From NCBI RefSeq assembly GCF_023544665.1, contig NZ_JAMJFL010000007.1, positions 227,925 to 291,924 of the forward strand: 64,000 nt of DNA. Direction: 5' to 3'. Position 1 is the stretch's first letter. Each line of letters opens with the position of its first letter. The notes below the pieces were generated by a model that saw nothing but the letters and a program-made list of their open reading frames with translations, did not search any database and was not told where the DNA came from. Below, piece by piece: positions 50,753 to 58,171 of this stretch. This DNA is from Streptomyces sp. YS415. GTDB taxonomy: Bacteria; Actinomycetota; Actinomycetes; Streptomycetales; Streptomycetaceae. The translations under genes were made by a program, and so were the position numbers.

Positions 50753-51292
50753 TCAGACCCGCACGGCCCCCAGCCGTCCCTCGAGACGCATCAGCAGCTC
50801 ACCGAGGAGCGCGGCCAGTTCCTTCTGGCCCGGCGCCTCCAGGTCGGAGAGGACGGCCCTCTCGTAGGCGAGCTGCTCGGGGAGGATGCCGTCGACGAGG
50901 TCGCGTCCGGCGTCGGTGAGACGGACGTGGGAGACGCGGCGGTCGCGGGCGTCCAGGCGGCGCTCGACCAGGTCGCGCTCGGTGAGCTGCTTGAGGCGCT
51001 TGGTGACGGCGGCGCCCGAGGAGAAGGTCTCGCGGGCCAGCTCGCCGGGGGTCAGCTCGCGTCCGGTGCGGCGCAGCGCGCCGAGCAGGTCGAACTCGGG
51101 TCGGCTGAGACCGGCCCGGCGCAGCGGGGCGTCCTCGGCCTGCTGGAGCAGGGCGGCGCAGCGGTTGATACGGCCGATGATCTCCATGGGGCCGGTGTCC
51201 AGGCCGGGGTGGACGGCCCGCCACTGCCGGACGACGGCGGCGACCGTGTCGTCCCGCCCGCCTCGTGCCCCTGCCGATTCGGCTGCCGTCAT
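50753..51292 (-). CDS. MarR family transcriptional regulator
   Basis: A 179-residue regulator with the MarR winged helix at about 60-130: LSRPEFDLLGALRRTGRELT, LARETFSSGAAVTKRLKQLT, then RRLDARDRRVSHVRLTDAG as the wing. ATG 51292 overlaps the FUSC exporter stop by four bases (ATGA), so the repressor is translated with the exporter it probably controls. A matching TTTTAC-TT-GTAAAA operator lies upstream of that exporter gene. Confidence 0.9.
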   Translation of the reverse strand: MTAAESAGARGGRDDTVAAVVRQWRAVHPGLDTGPMEIIGRINRCAALLQQAEDAPLRRAGLSRPEFDLLGALRRTGRELTPGELARETFSSGAAVTKRLKQLTERDLVERRLDARDRRVSHVRLTDAGRDLVDGILPEQLAYERAVLSDLEAPGQKELAALLGELLMRLEGRLGAVRV

Positions 51293-52917
51293 GGCCGTAC
51301 GCCCTCCGTAGTGCTGTGGTCCGGGCGTGCTGCCCGGCGCCGGGTGGTCGCCGCGAGCGTACGGTGTCCGGCCTGTTCGGCGAGCACGACCCGCTCCTGG
51401 GGCAGGGCGCGGCGCCCCCACTCGCCGGCGGCGGCGTCGGCGGTGGCGCGCAGCTCGACCAGTGCGGCGGCGAGGGAGCGGTGGGCCGATGCCAGGGCGG
51501 CGGGGGCGGGACGCGGCTCGGCGAGCAGCCGGGCGGCGCGCTCGCGGGCGTGTTCGACGGCGGTCAGCGCCCCCTCGACGCGGTCGGCCGTGCGCCGGTC
51601 GGTGACGAGGAGGGCGGCGGCGAAGCCGACGAGCGCTCCGACCAGGGTGTCCACGACCCGCTCGGCGATCAGCATGCCGGGTTCCTGGAAACCGGTGAAC
51701 TCCGTGACGAGCAGCGCCATCGGGGTCACGCAGACGCTGCCGAGCCAGTAGTTGCGGCTGATCAGCGCCTCGGCGCCGAAGTTCAGGGCGAGACAGCACA
51801 GGACGAGGGCGGCCTGGCCGAGGTGGGCCAGCGGGGCGAGGGCGGCGAAGAGCAGGACGCCCGCGAGGTTGCCGACGACGCGCTGGACACTGCGGCTCCA
51901 GGTGAGGCCGAGGCTTGCCTGGTAGAGGGCGGCGGCGGTGACCAGCGCCCAGTAGGGGCGGCCGATGCCGAGGGCGAGGGACGCGTATCCGGCGAGGGCG
52001 CAGCCGAGGGCGGTGCGCGCGGCGAGCGGGGCCACCGGACGCAGCCGGTGCCACAGGGGTTCGTGCGCTACGGCCGACTCGGCGGCGATGCCGGGCAGTT
52101 CTCCGGCGTCCGCGTGGCCGGTGCGGGGTACCGGGCCGGTGCCGCGCAGGTCCCGGGCCCAGCCGCGCAACCGTTCGGGGTCGCTGTCGGCGGGGGCGGC
52201 GAGGGCGACCTCGGCGCGGACGACGAGGCGTTCCAGGGCGCGCCGGGTGGCCGAGCGGCGGCCCGCGGTCAGCAGCGACTGCCAGGCCGCCTGGACCGCG
52301 GCAGCGGCCAGGTCACGGGTACGGCCGTCCCGGGTGGCGGCGTACGCGGCGGCGTTCAGCGCGGCTGCCGTCGCCCGGCGCTCCGGGCCGTGGGGGCGGA
52401 CCAGACCGGGCGCCATGCCCACGGCCCAGGCCCAGGCACCGGCCGCGAGGGCCAGGAGCAGATGGCCGGGGACCTGGGCGAGGGTCTGGGGCGCGAAGAG
52501 GGCGGCGGAGCTGATGAAGGTGAGCACCACGTTGCCGGGCGGGCCGATGCGGCCGGCGTCGCACAGCGCCTTCTGGGCCGCCGCCAGCAGGGCGCCGACG
52601 GCCACCAGCACGGCCGCACTGCCGGTGAGCGAGGCGGTGACCAGCGCGACGGCGAGCCCGCCGAGCATGCCCGCGACGACCCGGGCGAGCGCGCGGGCCC
52701 GGGCGGCGTAGGGGCGGTTGTGGGCGTACAGCGCACACAGGGATCCGGCCATCGTGTACAGCGCCAGATCCAGGCGGCCGAGCGCCAGCAGGGTCAGGTT
52801 GGGCGGGGCGACCGCGGCGACCACGCTCAGGGCGGGCTTGAACCAGATCTCCGAGGGACGGTCGAGGCGCAGCGCGCCGGCCAGGGAAAGACGTCGGGAG
52901 GGGGTCGCACTGCTCAT
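51289..52917 (-). CDS. FUSC family membrane exporter
   Basis: A 542-residue protein with two blocks of about five to six helices (about 40-170 and 330-450) separated by cytoplasmic helices, as in the FUSC / aromatic-acid-exporter family. The second block starts at RTALGCALAGYASLALGIGR and has YWALVTAAALYQASLGLTWS, with RVVGNLAGVLLF as the family motif. It likely exports a weak acid or toxic compound. ATG 52917 is preceded by a MarR-type operator. The MarR gene is translationally coupled downstream. Confidence 0.88.
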   Translation of the reverse strand: MSSATPSRRLSLAGALRLDRPSEIWFKPALSVVAAVAPPNLTLLALGRLDLALYTMAGSLCALYAHNRPYAARARALARVVAGMLGGLAVALVTASLTGSAAVLVAVGALLAAAQKALCDAGRIGPPGNVVLTFISSAALFAPQTLAQVPGHLLLALAAGAWAWAVGMAPGLVRPHGPERRATAAALNAAAYAATRDGRTRDLAAAAVQAAWQSLLTAGRRSATRRALERLVVRAEVALAAPADSDPERLRGWARDLRGTGPVPRTGHADAGELPGIAAESAVAHEPLWHRLRPVAPLAARTALGCALAGYASLALGIGRPYWALVTAAALYQASLGLTWSRSVQRVVGNLAGVLLFAALAPLAHLGQAALVLCCLALNFGAEALISRNYWLGSVCVTPMALLVTEFTGFQEPGMLIAERVVDTLVGALVGFAAALLVTDRRTADRVEGALTAVEHARERAARLLAEPRPAPAALASAHRSLAAALVELRATADAAAGEWGRRALPQERVVLAEQAGHRTLAATTRRRAARPDHSTTEGVRP

Positions 52918-52926
52918 GTGCCAAAA

Positions 52927-52952
52927 CCTTAGCAGGTGTTTTACTTGTAAAA
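52927..52952 (-). promoter_or_regulatory. MarR operator and promoter of the FUSC-marR operon
   Basis: The perfect palindrome TTTTAC-TT-GTAAAA (52939-52952) lies just upstream of a plausible minus-strand -10 box, TAAGGT (52932-52927). The short AT-rich patch stands out in GC-rich surroundings and suits a MarR site that blocks the promoter. Confidence 0.68.
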
Positions 52953-53087
52953 GATACAGCCTGACCTGCCGTGCTCCCCCGAGTGCACCCCATGTACACC
53001 CTTGCGCTTGCGTGCGCGCCGGATGGCCCGGGCATTCTCCGACCGACCGCGGGCGACTGCCCGGCAACCGTCGAGCGGGGAGGGCGT

Positions 53088-53615
53088 GTGCATCTACCGG
53101 CTTCGCCCGGCTGGCTGCTCGTCGCGCTCTGCGCGGCGACCGGCGCCTACTGCGTGCTGCGCATGCGCAGCACCGTCGAGGAACAGCGCCGGGCCGCGGG
53201 CGGCGAGGCGCTGATGGGCTTCGGCATGGCCGCCATGGCCGTGCCCGCCGCGGTGTTCACCCCGCCGTCGTGGGCCTGGCCGGCCTATGCGGCCGTCTTC
53301 GGCGCGGCGGCCCTGCGCGCGCTGTGGGCGGCGCGGGCGAGCGCACACCATCTGCACCATCTGGTCGGCGCCTCGGCCATGGTCTACATGGCGGTTGCAA
53401 TGGCCGCCTCCCCCGGCCACGGCGCCTCCGGCGTCCCGCTCGTCACGGGCACGCTCCTGCTCTACTTCACCGGGTACGTCCTGCTGACCGGCGTCCGGCT
53501 GGTCCCGGCCGGCGCGGGCGGCGGCGCCGCGCCCATCGGCGACCGGCCGGAGCTGGCGCGGGCGTGCCGGCTGTCGATGGGGATCGCCATGGTCGCGATG
53601 CTGTTGACCATGTGA
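53088..53615 (+). CDS. DUF5134 membrane protein
   Basis: A 175-residue membrane protein with about five helices: PGWLLVALCAATGAYCVLR, MGFGMAAMAVPAAV, AYAAVFGAAALRALW, HLVGASAMVYMAVAMAAS and GTLLLYFTGYVLLTGVRLV. The HHLHHLVGASAMVYM histidine cluster is typical of actinobacterial DUF5134. It may bind a metal or copper, but this is only suggested. GTG 53088 has GGGGAGG upstream. The FUSC gene is divergent; the PAP2 gene follows 46 bases later. Confidence 0.84.
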   Translation: MHLPASPGWLLVALCAATGAYCVLRMRSTVEEQRRAAGGEALMGFGMAAMAVPAAVFTPPSWAWPAYAAVFGAAALRALWAARASAHHLHHLVGASAMVYMAVAMAASPGHGASGVPLVTGTLLLYFTGYVLLTGVRLVPAGAGGGAAPIGDRPELARACRLSMGIAMVAMLLTM

Positions 53616-53661
53616 GCGCCGGAGGTGGCTTGCCGCGGCGGAAGTCGGGGAGTATCGCAGT

Positions 53662-54375
53662 ATGCACACCCAGTCCGTGGACTCCCCACCCCGGCCGACC
53701 GACCGCAGGCCCGCCACCCGTTGGGCCGGCGTGCTCACCCTGTGCTCCGCACTGCTGCTGGCGCTGGTCGCGGTCCGGTACCACCCGCTGATGACCCTCG
53801 ACGGCGAGATCGCCGAGACCACCCACCGCTGGGCGGTCGCCGATTCGGGGCTGACGCAGACGTGCCGGATCCTGACGGACTGGGTCTGGGATCCATGGAC
53901 GATGCGCATCCTCTGCGCGGTCGTGGTGGTGTGGCTGCTGTGGCGGCACGCGGCCCGCTGGACAGCGCTCTGGCTCGCGCTCAGCACCCTCGTGGGCACC
54001 GCGCTCCAGCAGGGCCTCAAGGCCGCCGTGGACCGCGCCCGCCCCGTCTGGCCCGACCCCGTCGACTCCGCCCATTACGCCGCCTTCCCCTCCGGTCACG
54101 CCATGACGGCCACCATGGTGTGCGGCCTCCTGCTCTACCTGCTGCACCGCCACGGCGTCGGCCCGGCGGTGTGGCGTACGGCGGTGGCGGTGGCGGTGGT
54201 CTCCGTGGCCGGCGTCGGGCTGACCCGGGTCTGGCTGGGCGTCCACTGGACGTCGGACGTCGTCGGCGGCTGGCTCATGGGCGCCGCGCTGGTGGCCGCG
54301 GCGGTGGTGGTCCACAACCGCCGGGCGCCGGGCGCCGATCCGGTCGACCCGCGCGGGCGATCGTCCGCCCCTTAG
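53662..54375 (+). CDS. PAP2 superfamily phosphatase
   Basis: A 237-residue membrane phosphatase with about six helices. The three phosphatase motifs are complete: KAAVDRARP (KxxxxxxRP), PSGHAMT (PSGH) and LTRVWLGVHWTSDVVGG (SRxxxxxHxxxD variant with T for S). The catalytic side faces outward. Likely substrates are undecaprenyl diphosphate or phosphatidic acid. ATG 53662 is 46 bases after the DUF5134 gene, and the HAD gene follows in nine bases, so the three may be co-transcribed. Confidence 0.92.
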   Translation: MHTQSVDSPPRPTDRRPATRWAGVLTLCSALLLALVAVRYHPLMTLDGEIAETTHRWAVADSGLTQTCRILTDWVWDPWTMRILCAVVVVWLLWRHAARWTALWLALSTLVGTALQQGLKAAVDRARPVWPDPVDSAHYAAFPSGHAMTATMVCGLLLYLLHRHGVGPAVWRTAVAVAVVSVAGVGLTRVWLGVHWTSDVVGGWLMGAALVAAAVVVHNRRAPGADPVDPRGRSSAP

Positions 54376-54384
54376 GCTGCGGGC

Positions 54385-55107
54385 ATGACCGCCGTCCTGT
54401 TCGACTTCTCCGGCACCCTCTTCCGCGTCGAGTCCACCGAGTCCTGGTTGCGCGGGGCACTCGCCGAGCGGGAACTGCAGCTGGACGAACCGCAGTTGAC
54501 CGAGGCAGTGGCGGCGCTGGAGCGGATGGGAGCGCTGCCGGGCGGGCCGAGCCCGGCCTGGCTGCCGCAGAGCGTCGCTAGCGTCTGGGGCGTCCGCGAC
54601 AAGAGCCAGGAACTGCACCGCGCCGCCTACACCGGCCTGTCCCGGCACGTCACGCTCCCCGACGAGCGGCTGCACGACACGCTCTACGACCGCCACATGA
54701 CGCCCGCCGCCTGGGAGCCGTACCCCGACGCCGCCGACGTCCTGAGCGCCCTGCGGGAGCGCGGGATCGGAGTCGGGGTGATCAGCAACATCGGCTGGGA
54801 CCTGCGGCCGGTCTTCCGCGAGCACGGCCTCGACCCGTACGTGGACGCCTACGTCCTGTCCTTCGAGCACGGCATCCAGAAGCCGGATCCCCGGCTGTTC
54901 CGGGCCGCCTGCGCCGCACTCGACGCCGATCCGCGCGACGTCCTGATGGTCGGCGACGACCGCAGGGCGGACGCCGGGGCCGCGGCGCTGGGGTGCGCGG
55001 TGCACTTCGTGGACCATCTGCCGGCGGCCGAACGCCCGGACGGGCTGCGGCCGGTACTGGAGCTGATCGGACGCCGCCGGGCCGAGGATTCCGGGATCGG
55101 CGCCTGA
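54385..55107 (+). CDS. HAD family hydrolase
   Basis: A 240-residue HAD-fold protein. Motif I is FDFSGTLF with the nucleophile D7; serine S9 replaces the usual second aspartate. Motif II is in GVGVISNIGW, the motif III lysine in GIQKPDPRLF, and motif IV in MVGDDRRADAGAA. The S9 change removes the usual acid/base and may lower phosphatase activity. It starts nine bases after the PAP2 stop, so they are probably co-transcribed. The substrate is unknown. Confidence 0.9.
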   Translation: MTAVLFDFSGTLFRVESTESWLRGALAERELQLDEPQLTEAVAALERMGALPGGPSPAWLPQSVASVWGVRDKSQELHRAAYTGLSRHVTLPDERLHDTLYDRHMTPAAWEPYPDAADVLSALRERGIGVGVISNIGWDLRPVFREHGLDPYVDAYVLSFEHGIQKPDPRLFRAACAALDADPRDVLMVGDDRRADAGAAALGCAVHFVDHLPAAERPDGLRPVLELIGRRRAEDSGIGA

Positions 55108-55142
55108 GTAGTCGCCCAAGGCCACCATCGGGCAGAGCGCAC

Positions 55143-55181
55143 GCCTGCCTTAGGCGATCCCCCGCGTCGCCCAAGGCAGGC
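55143..55181 (+). terminator. Terminator after the HAD gene
   Basis: GCCTGCCTTAGGCGA (55143-55157) and TCGCCCAAGGCAGGC (55167-55181) form a 15-bp stem with one mismatch and a 9-base loop, 35 bases beyond the HAD stop codon. Confidence 0.7.
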
Positions 55182-55226
55182 GGCAACCCGTACCGGTCGG
55201 CACGGAGCCGGACCGGCTGCGCTGAG

Positions 55227-55250
55227 TATAGTTGGCTGGCAGCCAGTCAA
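55227..55250 (+). promoter_or_regulatory. TetR operator overlapping a -10 box
   Basis: TATAGT (55227-55232) is a good -10 box, 33 bases before the TetR start codon. It runs straight into TTG-G-CTGGC-A-GCCAG-T-CAA (55232-55250), an almost perfect inverted repeat. Autorepression by the following TetR gene is the natural reading. Confidence 0.6.
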
Positions 55251-55264
55251 CGCAGGAGTCAAGC

Positions 55265-55933
55265 ATGTCCCCTAGAAGCGCCTCGGTCAATGAGGAACTA
55301 CGGCGGCGTTCCCGGGAACGGCTTCTGCACGCGGCGGTCGAACTCGTCGGCGAGCAGGGCTACGAGGCCACGACCCTGGGGGACATCGCGGACCGGGCCG
55401 GTTCGGCACGCGGTCTGGTCTCGTACTACTTCCCCGGAAAACGCCAGCTCGTCCAGTCCGCGGTGCACCGGCTGATGCACCGCACCCTGGAGGAGGCACT
55501 GGAGCAGGAGCCGGGCGCCGAGGACGGCCGGGAGCGGATGGCCCGGGCCATCGACGCGATCCTGGGCCTGGCCCGGGACCGGCCGGTGCTGATGCGCCAG
55601 CACATGGCCGGCATCCTCCAGGCCGAGGGCTTCGTGCAGTGCCCCGAACAGCGCCGCCTCGCCGAGCTCCTGCGGGACACCTGCGCCCGGCACGGCTCGG
55701 CGAGCGTCGACACCGACTACCCGATGCTGCGCGCCCTGCTCATGGGCGCGGTGTACGCGGCGCTGGTCCCCGGAGCGCCGATGCCCGTGCCGGTCCTGCG
55801 CGCCGAGCTGTTCAAGCGCTACCGGCTCGACTGGCAGATGGGCACCCCACCGGACGCGCCCGGCGCGGCCCCGGGAGCGTGCACCACGGACCTGTCCCGC
55901 TTCTTCGCCACGGGAGAGGAACCGCCGGCCTAG
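55265..55933 (+). CDS. TetR family transcriptional regulator
   Basis: A 222-residue regulator with the helix-turn-helix at about 18-62 (LLHAAVELVGEQGYEATTLG, then DRAGSARGLVSYYFPGKRQL). The C-terminal ligand domain is not recognisable to a subfamily. ATG 55265 has GGAG nearby. A palindrome overlaps its promoter, suggesting autoregulation. Neither neighbour is clearly its target; the gene follows a terminator and is transcribed singly. Confidence 0.89.
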   Translation: MSPRSASVNEELRRRSRERLLHAAVELVGEQGYEATTLGDIADRAGSARGLVSYYFPGKRQLVQSAVHRLMHRTLEEALEQEPGAEDGRERMARAIDAILGLARDRPVLMRQHMAGILQAEGFVQCPEQRRLAELLRDTCARHGSASVDTDYPMLRALLMGAVYAALVPGAPMPVPVLRAELFKRYRLDWQMGTPPDAPGAAPGACTTDLSRFFATGEEPPA

Positions 55934-55974
55934 CCGGAGCCCACCGGACACCACCCGGCGGGCCGACCCGTGTC

Positions 55975-56508
55975 TCAGCGGCGAGCGTGGCTCGGGGTGA
56001 GGAAGCCCTCGTCGCGGGCCTGGGAGATCAGGCGGAGCGACTTGCGGCGGCTGTGGCCGGTCGCGCACATCACCGCGAGGACGGGGTCGAGCCCCTCCTC
56101 CTGGGCGGCCCGGTACTCCTGCGCGACCAGCCACCGCCCCTCGACGCCGCGCGGCCAGGCCGGCCGGGCGCGCCGCGAGACGGCCGGTTCCTGCGCGCCG
56201 CCCCCGGCCTCGCCCTCCGGCTCCGCGGCCGCACCGCACGCCTCGAACAGCGGCTCCTCGATCCAGTCGGCGAGGACCGTCAGGTCGTGCAGGGACAGCG
56301 CCGGCTGCGCCCGTACGTCCTCGATGGACACCCGCCCCCCGCACACCACGGCGAGCGCGTCGACCCGGGCGCCGTCGGCGAACGCGAGACGGACCTGGAA
56401 CCACGAGGTCGCGCCGTCGCCCTCCCGCACTTCCCACGCGGGCCACACGGACACCTGGCCGTCCGTCGGACAACGATCAGAAAGATTAAGAAAGGATGCT
56501 TCTAGCAC
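55975..56508 (-). CDS. Hypothetical protein (DUF6214-like)
   Basis: A 177-residue soluble acidic protein. The first part, WEVREGDGATSWFQVRLAFA, then RVSIEDVRAQPALSLHDL, looks like Streptomyces proteins filed under DUF6214 (from memory). The last 50 residues, MCATGHSRRKSLRLISQARD, contain a helix-turn-helix-like segment that could bind DNA. Between them is a low-complexity Gly/Glu/Ala linker. Function is unknown. It is divergent from the FprA gene. Confidence 0.68.
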   Translation of the reverse strand: MLEASFLNLSDRCPTDGQVSVWPAWEVREGDGATSWFQVRLAFADGARVDALAVVCGGRVSIEDVRAQPALSLHDLTVLADWIEEPLFEACGAAAEPEGEAGGGAQEPAVSRRARPAWPRGVEGRWLVAQEYRAAQEEGLDPVLAVMCATGHSRRKSLRLISQARDEGFLTPSHARR

Positions 56509-56652
56509 ACACGGAACGTAACCGCATCATCACATTCCATACGATGGGACACGCAAGCCGCTCCGCGTCTGCACCCTGTCAGCGCAGCTCCGCGGATGCG
56601 ATGCTGGAAGCACCAGCGCTCTCCTGAGATCCCCCGGGTGAGGAGTTCCGCC

Positions 56653-58002
56653 GTGCTGCATGTCGCCGTCGTCGGCTCAGGGCCGAGCGGGTGTTACACC
56701 GCGCAGAGTCTTGTCCAGCAGGACCCCGCGGTGCGCGTCGACGTCCTGGACCGCCTGCCGTGCCCGTACGGCCTGGTCCGGTACGGCGTGGCCCCGGACC
56801 ACGAGAAGATCAAGTCCCTCCAGAACAACCTCCGGACCGTTCTCGAGCACGAGCGGGTGCGGTTCCTCGGCGGGGTGCAGATCGGCCCCGACGGGATTCC
56901 GGCCGCCCGGCTGCGGACGCTGTACCACGCGGTGGTGTACTGCGTGGGCGCCGCCACCGACCGGCACCTCGGCATCCCCGGCGAGGACCTGCCGGGCAGC
57001 TGGTCGGCGACGCAGTTCGTGTCCTGGTACAGCGCCCACCCGGACGCCATCGACGACGGTTTCGTACGCGAGGCGCGGTCGGCCGTGGTGATCGGCGTGG
57101 GAAACGTCGCCGTGGACGTGGCGCGCATGCTGGCCCGGGCCCCGGCGGACCTGTCCCCGACGGACATGCCGCAGGCGGCGCTGACCGCGCTGGGCGCGAG
57201 CCGGGTGACCGAGATCGCCATGGTGGGCCGGCGCGGCCCCTCCCAGGCCCGCTTCACCACCAAGGAGCTGCGCGAACTGGGCTCCCTCCCGGACACCGAC
57301 GTCACCGTGGACCCGGCGGAGGCCGCTCTCGACCCTGCCTGGGCCGACCCCTCCGCCCTGCCCGGCGCCCAGCGCCGCAATGTGGAGGTGCTGCGCGGCT
57401 GGTCCGCCACCCCGGCCACGGACGCCGCCCGCCGCATCAGCGTGCGCTTCTTCCTGCGTCCCGTCGAACTCCTCGCCGAGGAGGGCCGGGTGGGCGCGGT
57501 CCGCTTCGAGCGGACGCTGCCGGACGGCCGGGGCGGGGTGACGGGGTCCGGCGAATTCGAGGTGATCCCCGCGCAGTTGGTGCTGCGCTCGGTGGGCTAT
57601 CGCGGAGTCCCGCTGGAGGGCCTCCCGTTCGACCCGGCGACCGGCACGGTGCCGAACCTGGCGGGCCGGGTCCTGCGTGACGGGGTGGTCACGCCGGGCG
57701 AGTACGTGGCGGGCTGGATCAAGCGGGGCCCGACCGGGGTCATCGGCACCAACCGCCCGTGCGCGAAGGAGACGGTGACGTCGCTGATCGAGGACGCCGC
57801 ACTCCTCGTAGGCAAGGACGTCCCGGAGGATCCGCTGACGGCGCTGCGGGCGCAGGGGGTCGAGCCGGTGGAGTGGGAGGGCTGGCAGGCCATCGAGCAG
57901 GCGGAGGCGGCGCTGGGAGCGAGCCTGGGCCGGCGCGTGGTGAAACTGGCCGACTGGCAGGCGCTGCTGGACGCGTCGAGGGGCGGTTCGCCACGGGGTT
58001 AG
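56653..58002 (+). CDS. FprA-type ferredoxin/adrenodoxin-NADP+ reductase
   Basis: A 449-residue flavoprotein that passes electrons between NADPH and ferredoxin, for example for cytochromes P450. FAD motif: VAVVGSGPSGCYTAQSL (GxGxxG at 8-13). CPYGLVRYGVAPDHEKIK, the adrenodoxin-reductase signature, follows. NADPH motif: VVIGVGNVAVDVARML. The closing FAD segment is GPTGVIGTNRPCAKETV. GTG 56653 with AGGAG upstream is at the conserved start. Its stop codon lies inside the remnant of a permease gene, suggesting a rearrangement at this boundary. Confidence 0.92.
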   Translation: MLHVAVVGSGPSGCYTAQSLVQQDPAVRVDVLDRLPCPYGLVRYGVAPDHEKIKSLQNNLRTVLEHERVRFLGGVQIGPDGIPAARLRTLYHAVVYCVGAATDRHLGIPGEDLPGSWSATQFVSWYSAHPDAIDDGFVREARSAVVIGVGNVAVDVARMLARAPADLSPTDMPQAALTALGASRVTEIAMVGRRGPSQARFTTKELRELGSLPDTDVTVDPAEAALDPAWADPSALPGAQRRNVEVLRGWSATPATDAARRISVRFFLRPVELLAEEGRVGAVRFERTLPDGRGGVTGSGEFEVIPAQLVLRSVGYRGVPLEGLPFDPATGTVPNLAGRVLRDGVVTPGEYVAGWIKRGPTGVIGTNRPCAKETVTSLIEDAALLVGKDVPEDPLTALRAQGVEPVEWEGWQAIEQAEAALGASLGRRVVKLADWQALLDASRGGSPRG

Positions 58003-58018
58003 CCGGACCTCCGGCGGA

Positions 58019-58171
58019 AACCGGTTCCCCGACTGGTTCCAGACGGTGATGCACAGCGGGATCAGCGCGGGATGCCTGACGGCGATCGTGCTGAACCTGC
58101 TCTTCAACCACCTTCCCGAGAAGGCGGCTGCGCCGGCGGTCGACGGCACGCCCAAGGAGAAAGTCGTCTAG
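58019..58171 (+). pseudogene. C-terminal remnant of a nucleobase permease
   Basis: In the frame ending at TAG 58169-58171 the sequence encodes NRFPDWFQTVMHSGISAG, then LTAIVLNLLFNHLPEK and a short tail. These match the last membrane segment of xanthine/uracil (NCS2) permeases, which normally have about 450 residues and a DWFQ...SGI...LNLLFNH ending. About 50 codons remain; upstream in this frame is the end of the reductase gene, with no permease sequence. There is no plausible start, so it is a fragment left by a deletion or recombination. It overlaps the convergent P-ATPase stop by four bases. Confidence 0.75.
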
